Origin: CAVQGZ01 sp942491665
GTDB taxonomy: Bacteria > Actinomycetota > Actinomycetes > Jiangellales > Jiangellaceae
NCBI GenBank assembly: GCA_942491665.1
Contig: CALOBR010000007.1
Location: 62,001 to 126,000 of the forward strand
DNA length: 64,000 nt
Direction: 5' to 3'
Under the pieces are notes generated by a model. It was not told the DNA's origin, did no database searches, and worked only from the letters and a program-made list of their open reading frames with translations. Shown here piece by piece: positions 25,942 through 33,530 of the stretch. The position numbers and the translations under genes are program-made. Every line of letters begins with the position of its first letter. The first letter of the stretch is position 1.

Positions 25942-27549
25942 TCATGCCCGCACGAAGTCGATGATGCCGGGGGCCTGGCGCAGCAGAGAGGGCCCGAGCA
26001 CCGAGGCTGCTGTCACCACTCCCGACATCAGCGCCGACCCGACGCCGCAGAACAGCACGTCCTGACCGGTGAGGTACAGCCCACCGATCGGTGTGCTGGG
26101 CTTGATCCAGGTCTGGGTGAAGCGCTGCGGGCTGTGCTCGATGCCGTAGATCTCTCCGGTCTGGTAGCCGGTGAACTCGGTCGTGGACAGCGGCGTGGAC
26201 AGCTCGTAGTAGGCCACGTTGCCCCGAGCCCCCGGCACGTGGGCGTAGACGTCGTCGAGCATGCGTTCGGCGAACTGGGCCTTGAGGTCGTCGTACTGCG
26301 CACCTCGCCGGCGCCACGGCTCGTCCTTCCAGGTCGCGAACCAATCGTGCGGAGCGAGCGTGATCACGTCGATCGTGGACTTGCCGGGGTAGCGGCTGGC
26401 CCACGACGGGTCTTTCGCCGACGGGAACGAGAGGTAGCTCAGGGGAAGGTCGGTGCTCGGCGTGGCGAGGTAGGCGGCCACGTTCGCGTCGTGGTCGTCG
26501 CCGGGGTAGAGCCACAGGTTGGTCTGGCTCAGCCCGAGGTCGGCACTCGTTCCGTTCAGCCCCACGTAGAGCCCCACGTGCGCTGCGGCCGGACGAAGCC
26601 TGGCCACCTTCGCCGGCATCGGCGACCGGGTGCCCGCCTCGGGGGGCACGAGCCGGCCGAAGGTGGTGCGCAGCCCCACGTCGCTCACGACTCGGTCGGC
26701 CCGAATCTCGTGGCCGTTGCTCAGCCGCACACCGACCGCGCGGTTCTTCGTGATGACGATCTGGTCGACCTCGGCGTTGACGACCACCGAGCCACCACCT
26801 CGTTCGATGGTCGGCACGATCGTGCGCGCGATCTGCGACGCCCCGCCCACGGGAAAGCTCGCCCCGCCGAGGTAGTGCTGGGCCACGATCGCGTGCATGG
26901 CGAAGCTCGACTGCCCCGGCGGCAGCCCGTAGTCGCCCCACTGCCCGGTGAGCACGGCCGCCAGTCGCGGGTCGGAGACGATGTCGGACATCACCGACCT
27001 CGTCGTACGGGAGAAGTAGTCGGTGCCGACCCGGGCGGCCACGGCACCGACGACCCGCCGCAGCGGACCGGGCAGGTACCTGGGGCCGAAGTGCGCCGGC
27101 AGGCTGGCGCTGGCCGCCCTGATGTGACGCAGGTACTCGTCGATCTCGGCTCGCGCGTGCGGGAACGACCTGGCCAGCTCGTCCCGGAAGGCCCGGGCGC
27201 CGGCCACGAAGTCATAGGAGTCGTCGTGGACGACGATGCGGTCGTAGGTGTCGTCCATCCGCGCCCACTGCAGCTGCGCGTCGGTGATCGCGTCGAAGAT
27301 GCGGCGCAGCCGCGACGCGGGGTTGTGCACCTCGCCGATGTAGTGGACGCCGACGTCCCACTCGAAGCCGCGCCGTCGGTAGGAGTGCGTGAAGCCGCCG
27401 GCGGTGTAGTGCCGTTCGAGGACGAGTACCTTCTTGCCGGCCTTGGACAGCAGGGCGGCGGTGCTCAGACCGCCGAGACCGGAACCAACGACGATCACGT
27501 CGTAGTGGTCGTCGATCGTTGCGGCGGCGTAGCGCGTGCCGACGAGCAT
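25942..27549 (-). CDS. FAD-dependent oxidoreductase, RetSat/phytoene-desaturase-like
   Basis: This flavoprotein of 535 residues has the dinucleotide-binding start YDVIVVGSGLGGLSTAALL at about residues 16-34, then VLVLERHYTAGGFTHSYRR. Near the C-terminus, GGLYLTGQDVLFCGVGSAL is the second FAD contact. The order and wording match the all-trans-retinol 13,14-reductase / CrtI-like superfamily, which reduces or desaturates conjugated polyenes. The substrate is unknown and no carotenoid genes are adjacent. ATG 27549 is fixed by GGGAGG four bases upstream. The aminotransferase gene upstream on the same strand ends 59 bases away, so the two may be co-transcribed. Confidence 0.8.
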   Translation of the reverse strand: MLVGTRYAAATIDDHYDVIVVGSGLGGLSTAALLSKAGKKVLVLERHYTAGGFTHSYRRRGFEWDVGVHYIGEVHNPASRLRRIFDAITDAQLQWARMDDTYDRIVVHDDSYDFVAGARAFRDELARSFPHARAEIDEYLRHIRAASASLPAHFGPRYLPGPLRRVVGAVAARVGTDYFSRTTRSVMSDIVSDPRLAAVLTGQWGDYGLPPGQSSFAMHAIVAQHYLGGASFPVGGASQIARTIVPTIERGGGSVVVNAEVDQIVITKNRAVGVRLSNGHEIRADRVVSDVGLRTTFGRLVPPEAGTRSPMPAKVARLRPAAAHVGLYVGLNGTSADLGLSQTNLWLYPGDDHDANVAAYLATPSTDLPLSYLSFPSAKDPSWASRYPGKSTIDVITLAPHDWFATWKDEPWRRRGAQYDDLKAQFAERMLDDVYAHVPGARGNVAYYELSTPLSTTEFTGYQTGEIYGIEHSPQRFTQTWIKPSTPIGGLYLTGQDVLFCGVGSALMSGVVTAASVLGPSLLRQAPGIIDFVRA

Positions 27550-27608
27550 GCGACCTCCCGTCGCCAGCCTAGGCAGCCCTCGACCCGGTGCCCGGCGTGG
27601 GGCCTGGG

Positions 27609-29027
27609 TCAGGCGCGCAGCGCCCGGGCGAGCTCGGCGTAGTGCTCCACCAGGTGGCCCATGTCGTCGTCGGTGTGGGCGAGCGAGACGAGCCACTGCT
27701 CGTCCAGCCCGGGCGGGGTGAGGACGCGCCGGTTCACCCCCCACAGCCACGACAGCTCGGCGACGCCGAAGTCGGTGGCCTTGTAGTCGCGGTAGTTGCG
27801 CACGGGCGTGGGCGCCCAGGTGACGCAGCCCTTCACGCCGAGGCCAACGGTGTGGGCGGGCAGCTCGTACTGCTCGATCACGGCCTCCAGCGCAGCCATC
27901 GCGCGCATGTTGGTCGCCTCCGCGGCGTCAAGCGCGTGTTGGGTGCAGATCTCATCCACCGCGCGGGCCGCGGCCATCACCAGCGGGCTGCCGTTGTAGG
28001 TGCCGAAGTGCGCCATCCGGCCGTCGACGACGACCTGCATGATCTCGCGCTTGCCGCCGAACGCCGCGAGCGGCAGGCCACCGCCGATGCTCTTCGCGAG
28101 CGTGATCAGGTCGGGCTGCACACCGAGGCGCTGCGCGGCCCCCGCCGGCCCGGCGGTGAGACCGGTCTTGACCTCGTCGAAGACCAGCACGACGCCGTAG
28201 GCGTCGCACAGCGCGCGTACGCCTGCCAGGTAGCCCTCGTCGGGCAGCACGATCGCGAGGTTCTCGATCACCGGCTCGAGCACGAAGGCTGCGACCTCGT
28301 CACCGTGCTCGGCAAGGATGCGCTCGAGCATCGGCAGGTCGTTGTAGGCGACGACGTGCACCGTGCCGGCCTCGACGTCGAACGGAACGTCACCGATCGG
28401 TGCGTCCGCCGGCCCGATGTCGGCCAACGCCGGTTTGACCGACACCTGCAGGCCGTCGTAGCCGCCGTGGTAGCCGCCCTCGATCTTCACGATGGCCCTG
28501 CGGTGGGTGTAGGCGCGGGCCACCCGGATGGCGTACATCAGCGACTCGGTACCGGAGTTGGTGAACCGCAGCATGTCGAGCCCGAACCGTCGGCAGAACC
28601 GCTCGCTCATGTCCGTTGCCTGCGGCGACGGGGTGACGAACAGCGAGCCGGTCTCGTGCAGCGCACGCTCGACGTGCTCGACCACGACCGGGTTCAGGTG
28701 GCCGGCGAGCATCGCACCGAACCCCATCGACAGGTCGAGCATCTGCCGGCCGTCGACGTCGGTGAGCCAGGCACCCCGCGCCGACTCGATCGAGATCGGA
28801 TAGGGGTCCCAGTGCTGGAACGACGAGGTGACACCGAGCGGCAGCGTCGTGCTCGCGCGCACGTTGTGCTCACCGGAGGCGCCCGTGTCGGCGGTGAACC
28901 GCTCCCACTCGGCAGCGAGCAGCGTCTGGACGCGAGCCGGCGAGATCGGGGTCGACGCCTCGGGCAGCCACCGGTGGGTGCCCGGGTCGTGGGCGGGCCA
29001 GGTGCTGCGGGTGGCGAGCTCGGTCAT
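27609..29027 (-). CDS. Class III (PLP) aminotransferase, glutamate-1-semialdehyde-mutase-like
   Basis: This 472-residue enzyme shows the class III aminotransferase signatures. RFTNSGTESLMYAIRVARAY near residue 155 binds the cofactor phosphate, VVLVFDEVKTG carries the pyridine-contacting Asp near 284, and LITLAKSIGGGLPLAAFGG carries the Schiff-base Lys near 312. Among class III members the wording resembles glutamate-1-semialdehyde aminomutase and related enzymes acting on small amino acids, but it is longer at the N-terminus and the substrate is open. ATG 29027 is fixed by GGAGG four bases upstream. The RetSat-like gene follows on the same strand. Confidence 0.85.
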   Translation of the reverse strand: MTELATRSTWPAHDPGTHRWLPEASTPISPARVQTLLAAEWERFTADTGASGEHNVRASTTLPLGVTSSFQHWDPYPISIESARGAWLTDVDGRQMLDLSMGFGAMLAGHLNPVVVEHVERALHETGSLFVTPSPQATDMSERFCRRFGLDMLRFTNSGTESLMYAIRVARAYTHRRAIVKIEGGYHGGYDGLQVSVKPALADIGPADAPIGDVPFDVEAGTVHVVAYNDLPMLERILAEHGDEVAAFVLEPVIENLAIVLPDEGYLAGVRALCDAYGVVLVFDEVKTGLTAGPAGAAQRLGVQPDLITLAKSIGGGLPLAAFGGKREIMQVVVDGRMAHFGTYNGSPLVMAAARAVDEICTQHALDAAEATNMRAMAALEAVIEQYELPAHTVGLGVKGCVTWAPTPVRNYRDYKATDFGVAELSWLWGVNRRVLTPPGLDEQWLVSLAHTDDDMGHLVEHYAELARALRA

Positions 29028-29134
29028 GATGCCTCCGTGGGGATGCTGGACTGGTGTCGCTCCCCGAGCTCTCAGACTAAGGCGCTTGCGCGAGTGCAGA
29101 GGTGACGACCCCGCTTGTCGATCAGCCCGGTGAC

Positions 29135-29512
29135 CTACGGCAATGGCTGCATGAACTCGAGTCGGTTGCCGAACGGGTCCGAGGCGTAGAAGCGTCCGAA
29201 GCCCGGGAAGGCGTCGTCCCAGAGAACCGGGACGCCGGCACGCTCCAGTCGGTGGGCGAGCGCGCGAAGATCGGCAACCACGATGCCGGGATGAGCCTTG
29301 GCGGCCGGAGCGAAGTCGGGATCCACGCCCAGGTGCACCTCGAGACCGCCACCCCGGAACCAGCATCCGCCGCGAGCAGCAAGGACGGGCGGCTTCGCAA
29401 CCTCGGTCATACCCAGGACGTCGCGCCAGAACGACCGGCACCTGTCCTCGCCGCCGGGGGGTATCGCCAGCTGCACGTGGTGCAGTCCGACGAACGTGGA
29501 CGGGCCGCTCAT
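29135..29512 (-). CDS. VOC-family (glyoxalase/bleomycin-resistance fold) protein
   Basis: This 125-residue single-domain protein begins with VGLHHVQLAIPPGGEDR and has two beta-alpha-beta units, with FWRDVLGMTEVAKPP and ASDPFGNRLEFMQP. These are typical of vicinal-oxygen-chelate proteins, in which His and Glu residues from paired units bind a metal. Members include glyoxalases, dioxygenases and antibiotic-binding proteins; the role here is unknown. ATG 29512 has GAAGGG six bases upstream. No clear operon partner is present; the glycosylase gene lies 181 bases upstream on the same strand. Confidence 0.8.
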   Translation of the reverse strand: MSGPSTFVGLHHVQLAIPPGGEDRCRSFWRDVLGMTEVAKPPVLAARGGCWFRGGGLEVHLGVDPDFAPAAKAHPGIVVADLRALAHRLERAGVPVLWDDAFPGFGRFYASDPFGNRLEFMQPLP

Positions 29513-29693
29513 GCTCGGCCCTTCGTAGCCGAGAAGGGTCGGATGGCGACGGGGTGCACGGTGTCTCGTGAACGCGACCATGCGAGCACAGCGCAGAGAA
29601 GGAGCAGGACGACACGACAGGGACGCACGCCGGCGATGATGGCAGCAGCGGGTGCGGGTGTCTGCCGCCGTTGCTCCCGGCGGCGCCGTCGGG

Positions 29694-30488
29694 CTAGCGG
29701 CCCTGGCAGCTTGGGCACCAGAAGATGGAGCGGGCTGCCAGCTCGTCTGCCACCACTGCCTGGCCGCATCGGCGGCAGGGCAGGCCAGCGCGCTTGTAGA
29801 CGTAGTGCGCATCCACGCGCCGTGCTCGACCGCTCGGACGGTCCCGGTGCTCGCGCTCGGTCGTCACGATCCGCCCCGAGCGCGCACCGGCGCGCAGCTG
29901 TCGCACCGTGTCGTCCCACAGCCCCACCCACTCGTACTCCTGCAGGTTGCGTGCCTCCCGGTGCGGCGACAGTGCGGCGCGGTGCAGCAGCTCGGCGCGG
30001 TACACGTTGCCGATGCCGGCCACGACCGACTGGTCGAGCAGGATCGCGCCTATCGCCAGACGGCGACGCCGTAGCTTCTCGAACGCCTGCATCGGGTCAG
30101 CATCGCGCCGCAACGGGTCGGCCCCCAGACGGTCGTGCAACGCCTGCTTCGTGTCGTCGTCGATCAGCCGGCACGCCGTCGGTCCGCGGAGGTCGAGGTA
30201 CCCGTCGGCACCGACGAGACGCAGCCGCACCGCACCGCGTGGGGCCGGGGCGGGTCCGTCAGCCACCGTGACCCGCCCGAAGAGACCGAGATGGACGTGC
30301 ACCCACTCCTCGCCGAATCCCAGGAAGAGGTGCTTGCCATGCGCGTCGACCCGGTCGAGGACGTGCCCGTCGACACGGACGGCGCCGTGCGCGAACGGTC
30401 CCTGCGGGCTGCTCACGCCCAGCGCCTGCCCGGCCAAGTGGCTGCGCACAGCGCGAGCCAGCCGGTGGATCGTGTGACCTTCGGGCAC
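29694..30488 (-). CDS. Fpg/Nei-family DNA glycosylase (endonuclease VIII type)
   Basis: GTG 30488 begins VPEGHTIHRLA; after removal of the initiator the N-terminal Pro and following Glu form the active site of this family. The conserved lysine is at HGKH (about 52). DQSVVAGIGNVYRAELLHRA is the helix-two-turn-helix, and the C-terminal zinc finger is CRRCGQ...CPSCQ. Such enzymes excise oxidised bases, mainly pyrimidines in the Nei branch indicated by PEGHTIHRL, and nick the strand. The length of 264 residues is normal. It is followed on the same strand by the VOC gene, while the photolyase-like gene lies upstream; together these suggest a small DNA-repair neighbourhood. Confidence 0.9.
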   Translation of the reverse strand: MPEGHTIHRLARAVRSHLAGQALGVSSPQGPFAHGAVRVDGHVLDRVDAHGKHLFLGFGEEWVHVHLGLFGRVTVADGPAPAPRGAVRLRLVGADGYLDLRGPTACRLIDDDTKQALHDRLGADPLRRDADPMQAFEKLRRRRLAIGAILLDQSVVAGIGNVYRAELLHRAALSPHREARNLQEYEWVGLWDDTVRQLRAGARSGRIVTTEREHRDRPSGRARRVDAHYVYKRAGLPCRRCGQAVVADELAARSIFWCPSCQGR

Positions 30489-30563
30489 GCGCGTCCTCGT
30501 CTGGATGGGTGGCTGCTGGGCGGATGCCATTCTCCCAGCACCCGTGAGTCTGGCGTGGGCGGG

Positions 30564-31808
30564 TCAGGCACGTCCCGGGAGGTGCTTGCGCCAGGCGGAG
30601 AAGCTGGTGAGCGGCCCCGCGCCTGGCCTCCTGAGCCAGGGGTAGGGGTGGATGGCCACCGGAGCGATCACCCGTGCTCGGTGCGCGAAGCCGGGCACCG
30701 GGGCGAACGTGACGGCCAGTGCCCGGCCCGTCAGGACGTCGCGTGGATCGCCTCGATGCACCTCCACACGACGCCAGCGCGCCAATTCGCTAAGAGTCTC
30801 GGCGAGAAAGACAAGGCGTTTGCCCGAGAGCCGCAGACGCCGCAGCAGCGGGTCGTCGAACACGAAGACTGCGGGCAGGTCGGGGTGGGCGGCCAACGCG
30901 GGGTCGTCGCACCCCAGCGACTCAGCGGTGAGCCAGACCGCCTCGGGGCGCCCGGTGGTCTGCGGCTCGGACGGTCCCGCCGTGCGTTCGAGGTCGACGT
31001 CGTGCCGCAGGCCGGGAGGCGGGTCGGTGGTTGGCCCGGGGTCAGTGGTCGGCCAGTCCTCGATCGGGCAGGCCCGCGACAGCGCGCACCGTTGGCACAG
31101 GCCGGGTGCGCGCTTGGTGACCTGGTGACGGCTGAACCCGTACGGACGCCCCGTGCCGGTGCCGACGGTCCATTGCCATCCGAGCCGGTTCGCAGCGCGG
31201 GAGCCGTCGAGCAGGTGCGCGAAGAAGGCGTCCTCGCCGTCGCGCCACCTCCAGCCCGCTCGCACGGTCCACTGCGACGCCAGCCACATGCGCGTCTGGT
31301 TGACCAGCCACCCGTCCTGCTCGAGCTCGGTGACCGCGAGATCGACGCAGGCCATGCGACGGTCCCACGGGTTGCCCACCGCGTGGCTCTCTCGCGGCAG
31401 GTGCCGCAGAGGCCGGGACAGCGCAGGGCCGAGCCGGGCGTACAGGTGGCGTGCGTACTCCTGCCACAGCAGCTCGTCGCGGTACTTCGCCACGTCGCGG
31501 GGCGGGCCGCCGTCCACATGGTCCCAGACGCGCGGCAGGCAAAGCAGGTTGTGCCGGATGTAGGGCGACAGACGGCTGGCGCCGCGCCGCGGCTGCGGCC
31601 AGACCTCGTTGCGCGCCCTGGCGTACCCGGTGACGTCGAACGAGGCCAGTGCTGCGTCCGCTGCGCTCTGCCCACCCCTGAACGAGGTACTGGCGCGGAT
31701 GCTCGACGCGTCTTCGGCAGCGAGGTCTGCCAGGTGCGACCGCACCCAGGCGACCTCGTCGCCGACCTCCGGTGTGGGAAGGCTGCTGCTCGCGGAAGTG
31801 TCGGTCAC
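30564..31808 (-). CDS. Photolyase/cryptochrome-like protein with reversed domain order
   Basis: The N-terminal two thirds resemble the FAD-binding domain of DNA photolyases: SRLSPYIRHNLLCLPRVWDH, ELLWQEYARHLYARLG, NQTRMWLASQWTVRAGWRW and LLDGSRAANRLGWQWTVGTG, the last being the FAD-contacting block. The C-terminal ~110 residues look like the alpha/beta antenna domain that normally comes first: AVWLTAESLGCDDPALAAHP, LPAVFVFDDPLLRRLRLSG and VEVHRGDPRDVL. A C-x2-C-x5-C group in LCQRCALSRACPIEDWP lies between the two halves and might hold a metal or cluster. GTG 31808 overlaps the TGA of the DUF2256 gene, fixing the start. Photolyase activity is inferred from family only. Confidence 0.75.
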   Translation of the reverse strand: MTDTSASSSLPTPEVGDEVAWVRSHLADLAAEDASSIRASTSFRGGQSAADAALASFDVTGYARARNEVWPQPRRGASRLSPYIRHNLLCLPRVWDHVDGGPPRDVAKYRDELLWQEYARHLYARLGPALSRPLRHLPRESHAVGNPWDRRMACVDLAVTELEQDGWLVNQTRMWLASQWTVRAGWRWRDGEDAFFAHLLDGSRAANRLGWQWTVGTGTGRPYGFSRHQVTKRAPGLCQRCALSRACPIEDWPTTDPGPTTDPPPGLRHDVDLERTAGPSEPQTTGRPEAVWLTAESLGCDDPALAAHPDLPAVFVFDDPLLRRLRLSGKRLVFLAETLSELARWRRVEVHRGDPRDVLTGRALAVTFAPVPGFAHRARVIAPVAIHPYPWLRRPGAGPLTSFSAWRKHLPGRA

Positions 31809-31906
31809 CGCGCGCGCCACTCGTCCCATGAGCGTGCCCACGCTTTGCGCCAGGTCATCGGGCGTCCGCATGCCACGCACATGATCGTCGGCTGGTCCTG
31901 TGCCAC
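31805..31906 (-). CDS. DUF2256-family small zinc-finger-like protein
   Basis: This small protein holds CVACGRPMTWRKAWARSWDE, the C-x2-C-G-R-P-x-T-W-R-K-x-W signature of DUF2256. That family is regularly found next to photolyase and cryptochrome genes. The second pair of cysteines usual in the family is missing because the protein ends soon after WDEW. Its TGA overlaps the GTG of the photolyase-like gene (GTGA), so the two are coupled. The start is uncertain: GTG 31906 is used, with longer in-frame starts up to 32035. Confidence 0.65.
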   Translation of the reverse strand: MAQDQPTIMCVACGRPMTWRKAWARSWDEWRAR

Positions 31907-32016
31907 CCCACCATCGTCGCGGCGCAGGCCGCGCGTCGCGACCCAGGCGATGCCGCTGACGCGCCCCACGGCCGGTAGTTGCCGCTGCGAAACGTTCGGC
32001 ACCATGGGATCGCGCG

Positions 32017-32814
32017 TCAGCTCGTTTGGGGCCACACCGGGAGTGCCAAGGTCGCGGCGGCCAGCGCGGTGGCCAGGAGCAGGTGCAGCCCGGCGAAGAG
32101 GCCCGCCTGCAGGCCGGTCTGCTCAGCCATGCTGGCTGCGTCCGAGGCGGGGCCACCGCGGCGGGCACGCCACTGCGCGACAGCGTCCACAACTCCGCCG
32201 CCGGCCAGGAGTCCCGCCAGGCCGGCCACCGTCAGGACGACGGCCGTCGCGGGGGCAAGCGCGACCACCGCGCCGCCGACGCCGCCGAGGGCCACGGCGA
32301 GCAGCGCGCCCCACCAGGAGCGGATTGCCAGCACCAGCATCACGGCGAGCACTGCGACCAGAAAGGCCAGCCACAACGCGGCGACGCCTGCCAGGACGGC
32401 CTGCACACTGGCCAGGGCGACGATCCCGGGAGCCGGGTACCCGGACGCGGCCACGACGAACCGGCGGACTGGGCTGGTGCCGGGCAGCCGCGTATGCGCT
32501 GCACCCGACCCATCCCGGCGCATCTTGAGCCGACTGACCCGCCCGCCGAGTGCGGCGGCGGCGAGTCCGTGCCCGAACTCGTGGACCACGGTGGACACGT
32601 GCGTCGTTGCGACCCTGGCTCGTCCGGCACCCAGGACGATTCCGGCGATCAATGCGGCCAGCAGGGCCGGGGTCGACACCGCGTCCGGTGACGCCAGCAT
32701 CGGCATGGTGGCGTCGACCCACGCAGACACGTGCGGTGCCGCCGGCGCGCCGATCAGTGCCCAGCCCACCGGTGCCAGCACGAGCAGGGACAGCAACAGC
32801 CACACCGGTGCCAC
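32017..32814 (-). CDS. M50-like membrane metalloprotease family protein
   Basis: This integral membrane protein of 265 residues has about seven hydrophobic segments and the zinc motif HEFGH (about residues 78-82) in THVSTVVHEFGHGLAAAALG. This pattern fits the M50B-like family seen in actinobacteria, which is related to site-2 proteases that cut within membranes. The second metal-ligand motif is not obvious, so activity is inferred. GTG 32814 is the start; only weak signals precede it. It lies upstream of the DUF2256-photolyase unit on the same strand and its 3' end comes close to it. Confidence 0.7.
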   Translation of the reverse strand: MAPVWLLLSLLVLAPVGWALIGAPAAPHVSAWVDATMPMLASPDAVSTPALLAALIAGIVLGAGRARVATTHVSTVVHEFGHGLAAAALGGRVSRLKMRRDGSGAAHTRLPGTSPVRRFVVAASGYPAPGIVALASVQAVLAGVAALWLAFLVAVLAVMLVLAIRSWWGALLAVALGGVGGAVVALAPATAVVLTVAGLAGLLAGGGVVDAVAQWRARRGGPASDAASMAEQTGLQAGLFAGLHLLLATALAAATLALPVWPQTS

Positions 32815-32955
32815 TATCCCGTACCGAGGTCGCTGGCCCGCACGCCGTCGCGGCGAGCTCGGCCACCGAGCCGCTAGTCTGTGTTTGAGTCTGCTCTTTC
32901 ACTAACGCAGATCAACACAGACCGATCAGGCGCAATCGCACGAGAAGGTGAGCAC

Positions 32956-33516
32956 ATGACCCTGCTGTACCTGGTTCGCCACGGCGAGACGGAGTGGAGC
33001 CGCTCCGGGCGGCACACCTCGGTGACCGACCTCGACCTCACCGACCACGGTGTCGAGCAGGCTCGATCGTTGGACTCCCGGCTCGACCAGGACGACTTCG
33101 GGCTGGTTCTCGCCAGCCCTCGGCTGCGGGCCCAGCGGACCGCCGCCCTGGCCGGCTTCGACGACGTCGAGACCGACGACGACCTGGCTGAGTGGCACTA
33201 CGGCCGGTACGAGGGGCTCACCAGTGTGCAGATTCGCGACCACTACCCGGGCTGGCGGATCTGGTTCAACGGCTGCGTCGGCGGGGAGTCCGCCGACGAC
33301 GTGCGCGCGCGACTCACTCGCGTGGTGGCCCGCGTGCGCGCGTCCGGGGTCGATCGGGCCATCTGCTTCGGGCACGGCCACGCCCTACGGGTACTGGCGC
33401 TGGCCTGGCTCGACTTCCCCGTCATGTTCGGCCAGAGCTTTCCGCTGGACGTGGCCAGCGTGTCGATCCTGGGACGGGAGAAGGAGTCGCCAGCCGTCCT
33501 GAGGTGGAACAGCTGA
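32956..33516 (+). CDS. Histidine-phosphatase (phosphoglycerate-mutase-like) family protein
   Basis: This 186-residue protein starts MTLLYLVRHGETEWSRSGRH, the RHG motif whose histidine is phosphorylated during catalysis. A second conserved histidine is in ICFGHGHALRVLAL, and the acidic residue in ETDDDLAEWHYGRYEG. These are the features of branch-1 histidine phosphatases, which act on sugar phosphates and other small phosphates; the substrate is unknown. ATG 32956 has GGTGAG three bases upstream. It is convergent with the nuclease-helicase gene, whose stop lies 14 bases away. Confidence 0.85.
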   Translation: MTLLYLVRHGETEWSRSGRHTSVTDLDLTDHGVEQARSLDSRLDQDDFGLVLASPRLRAQRTAALAGFDDVETDDDLAEWHYGRYEGLTSVQIRDHYPGWRIWFNGCVGGESADDVRARLTRVVARVRASGVDRAICFGHGHALRVLALAWLDFPVMFGQSFPLDVASVSILGREKESPAVLRWNS

Positions 33517-33530
33517 GGCGACGACCGACG

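Noticed and set aside
30135..32528. Long plus-strand frame opposite the glycosylase and photolyase-like genes
   Set aside because: Crosses three well-supported minus-strand genes and has no recognisable domain.
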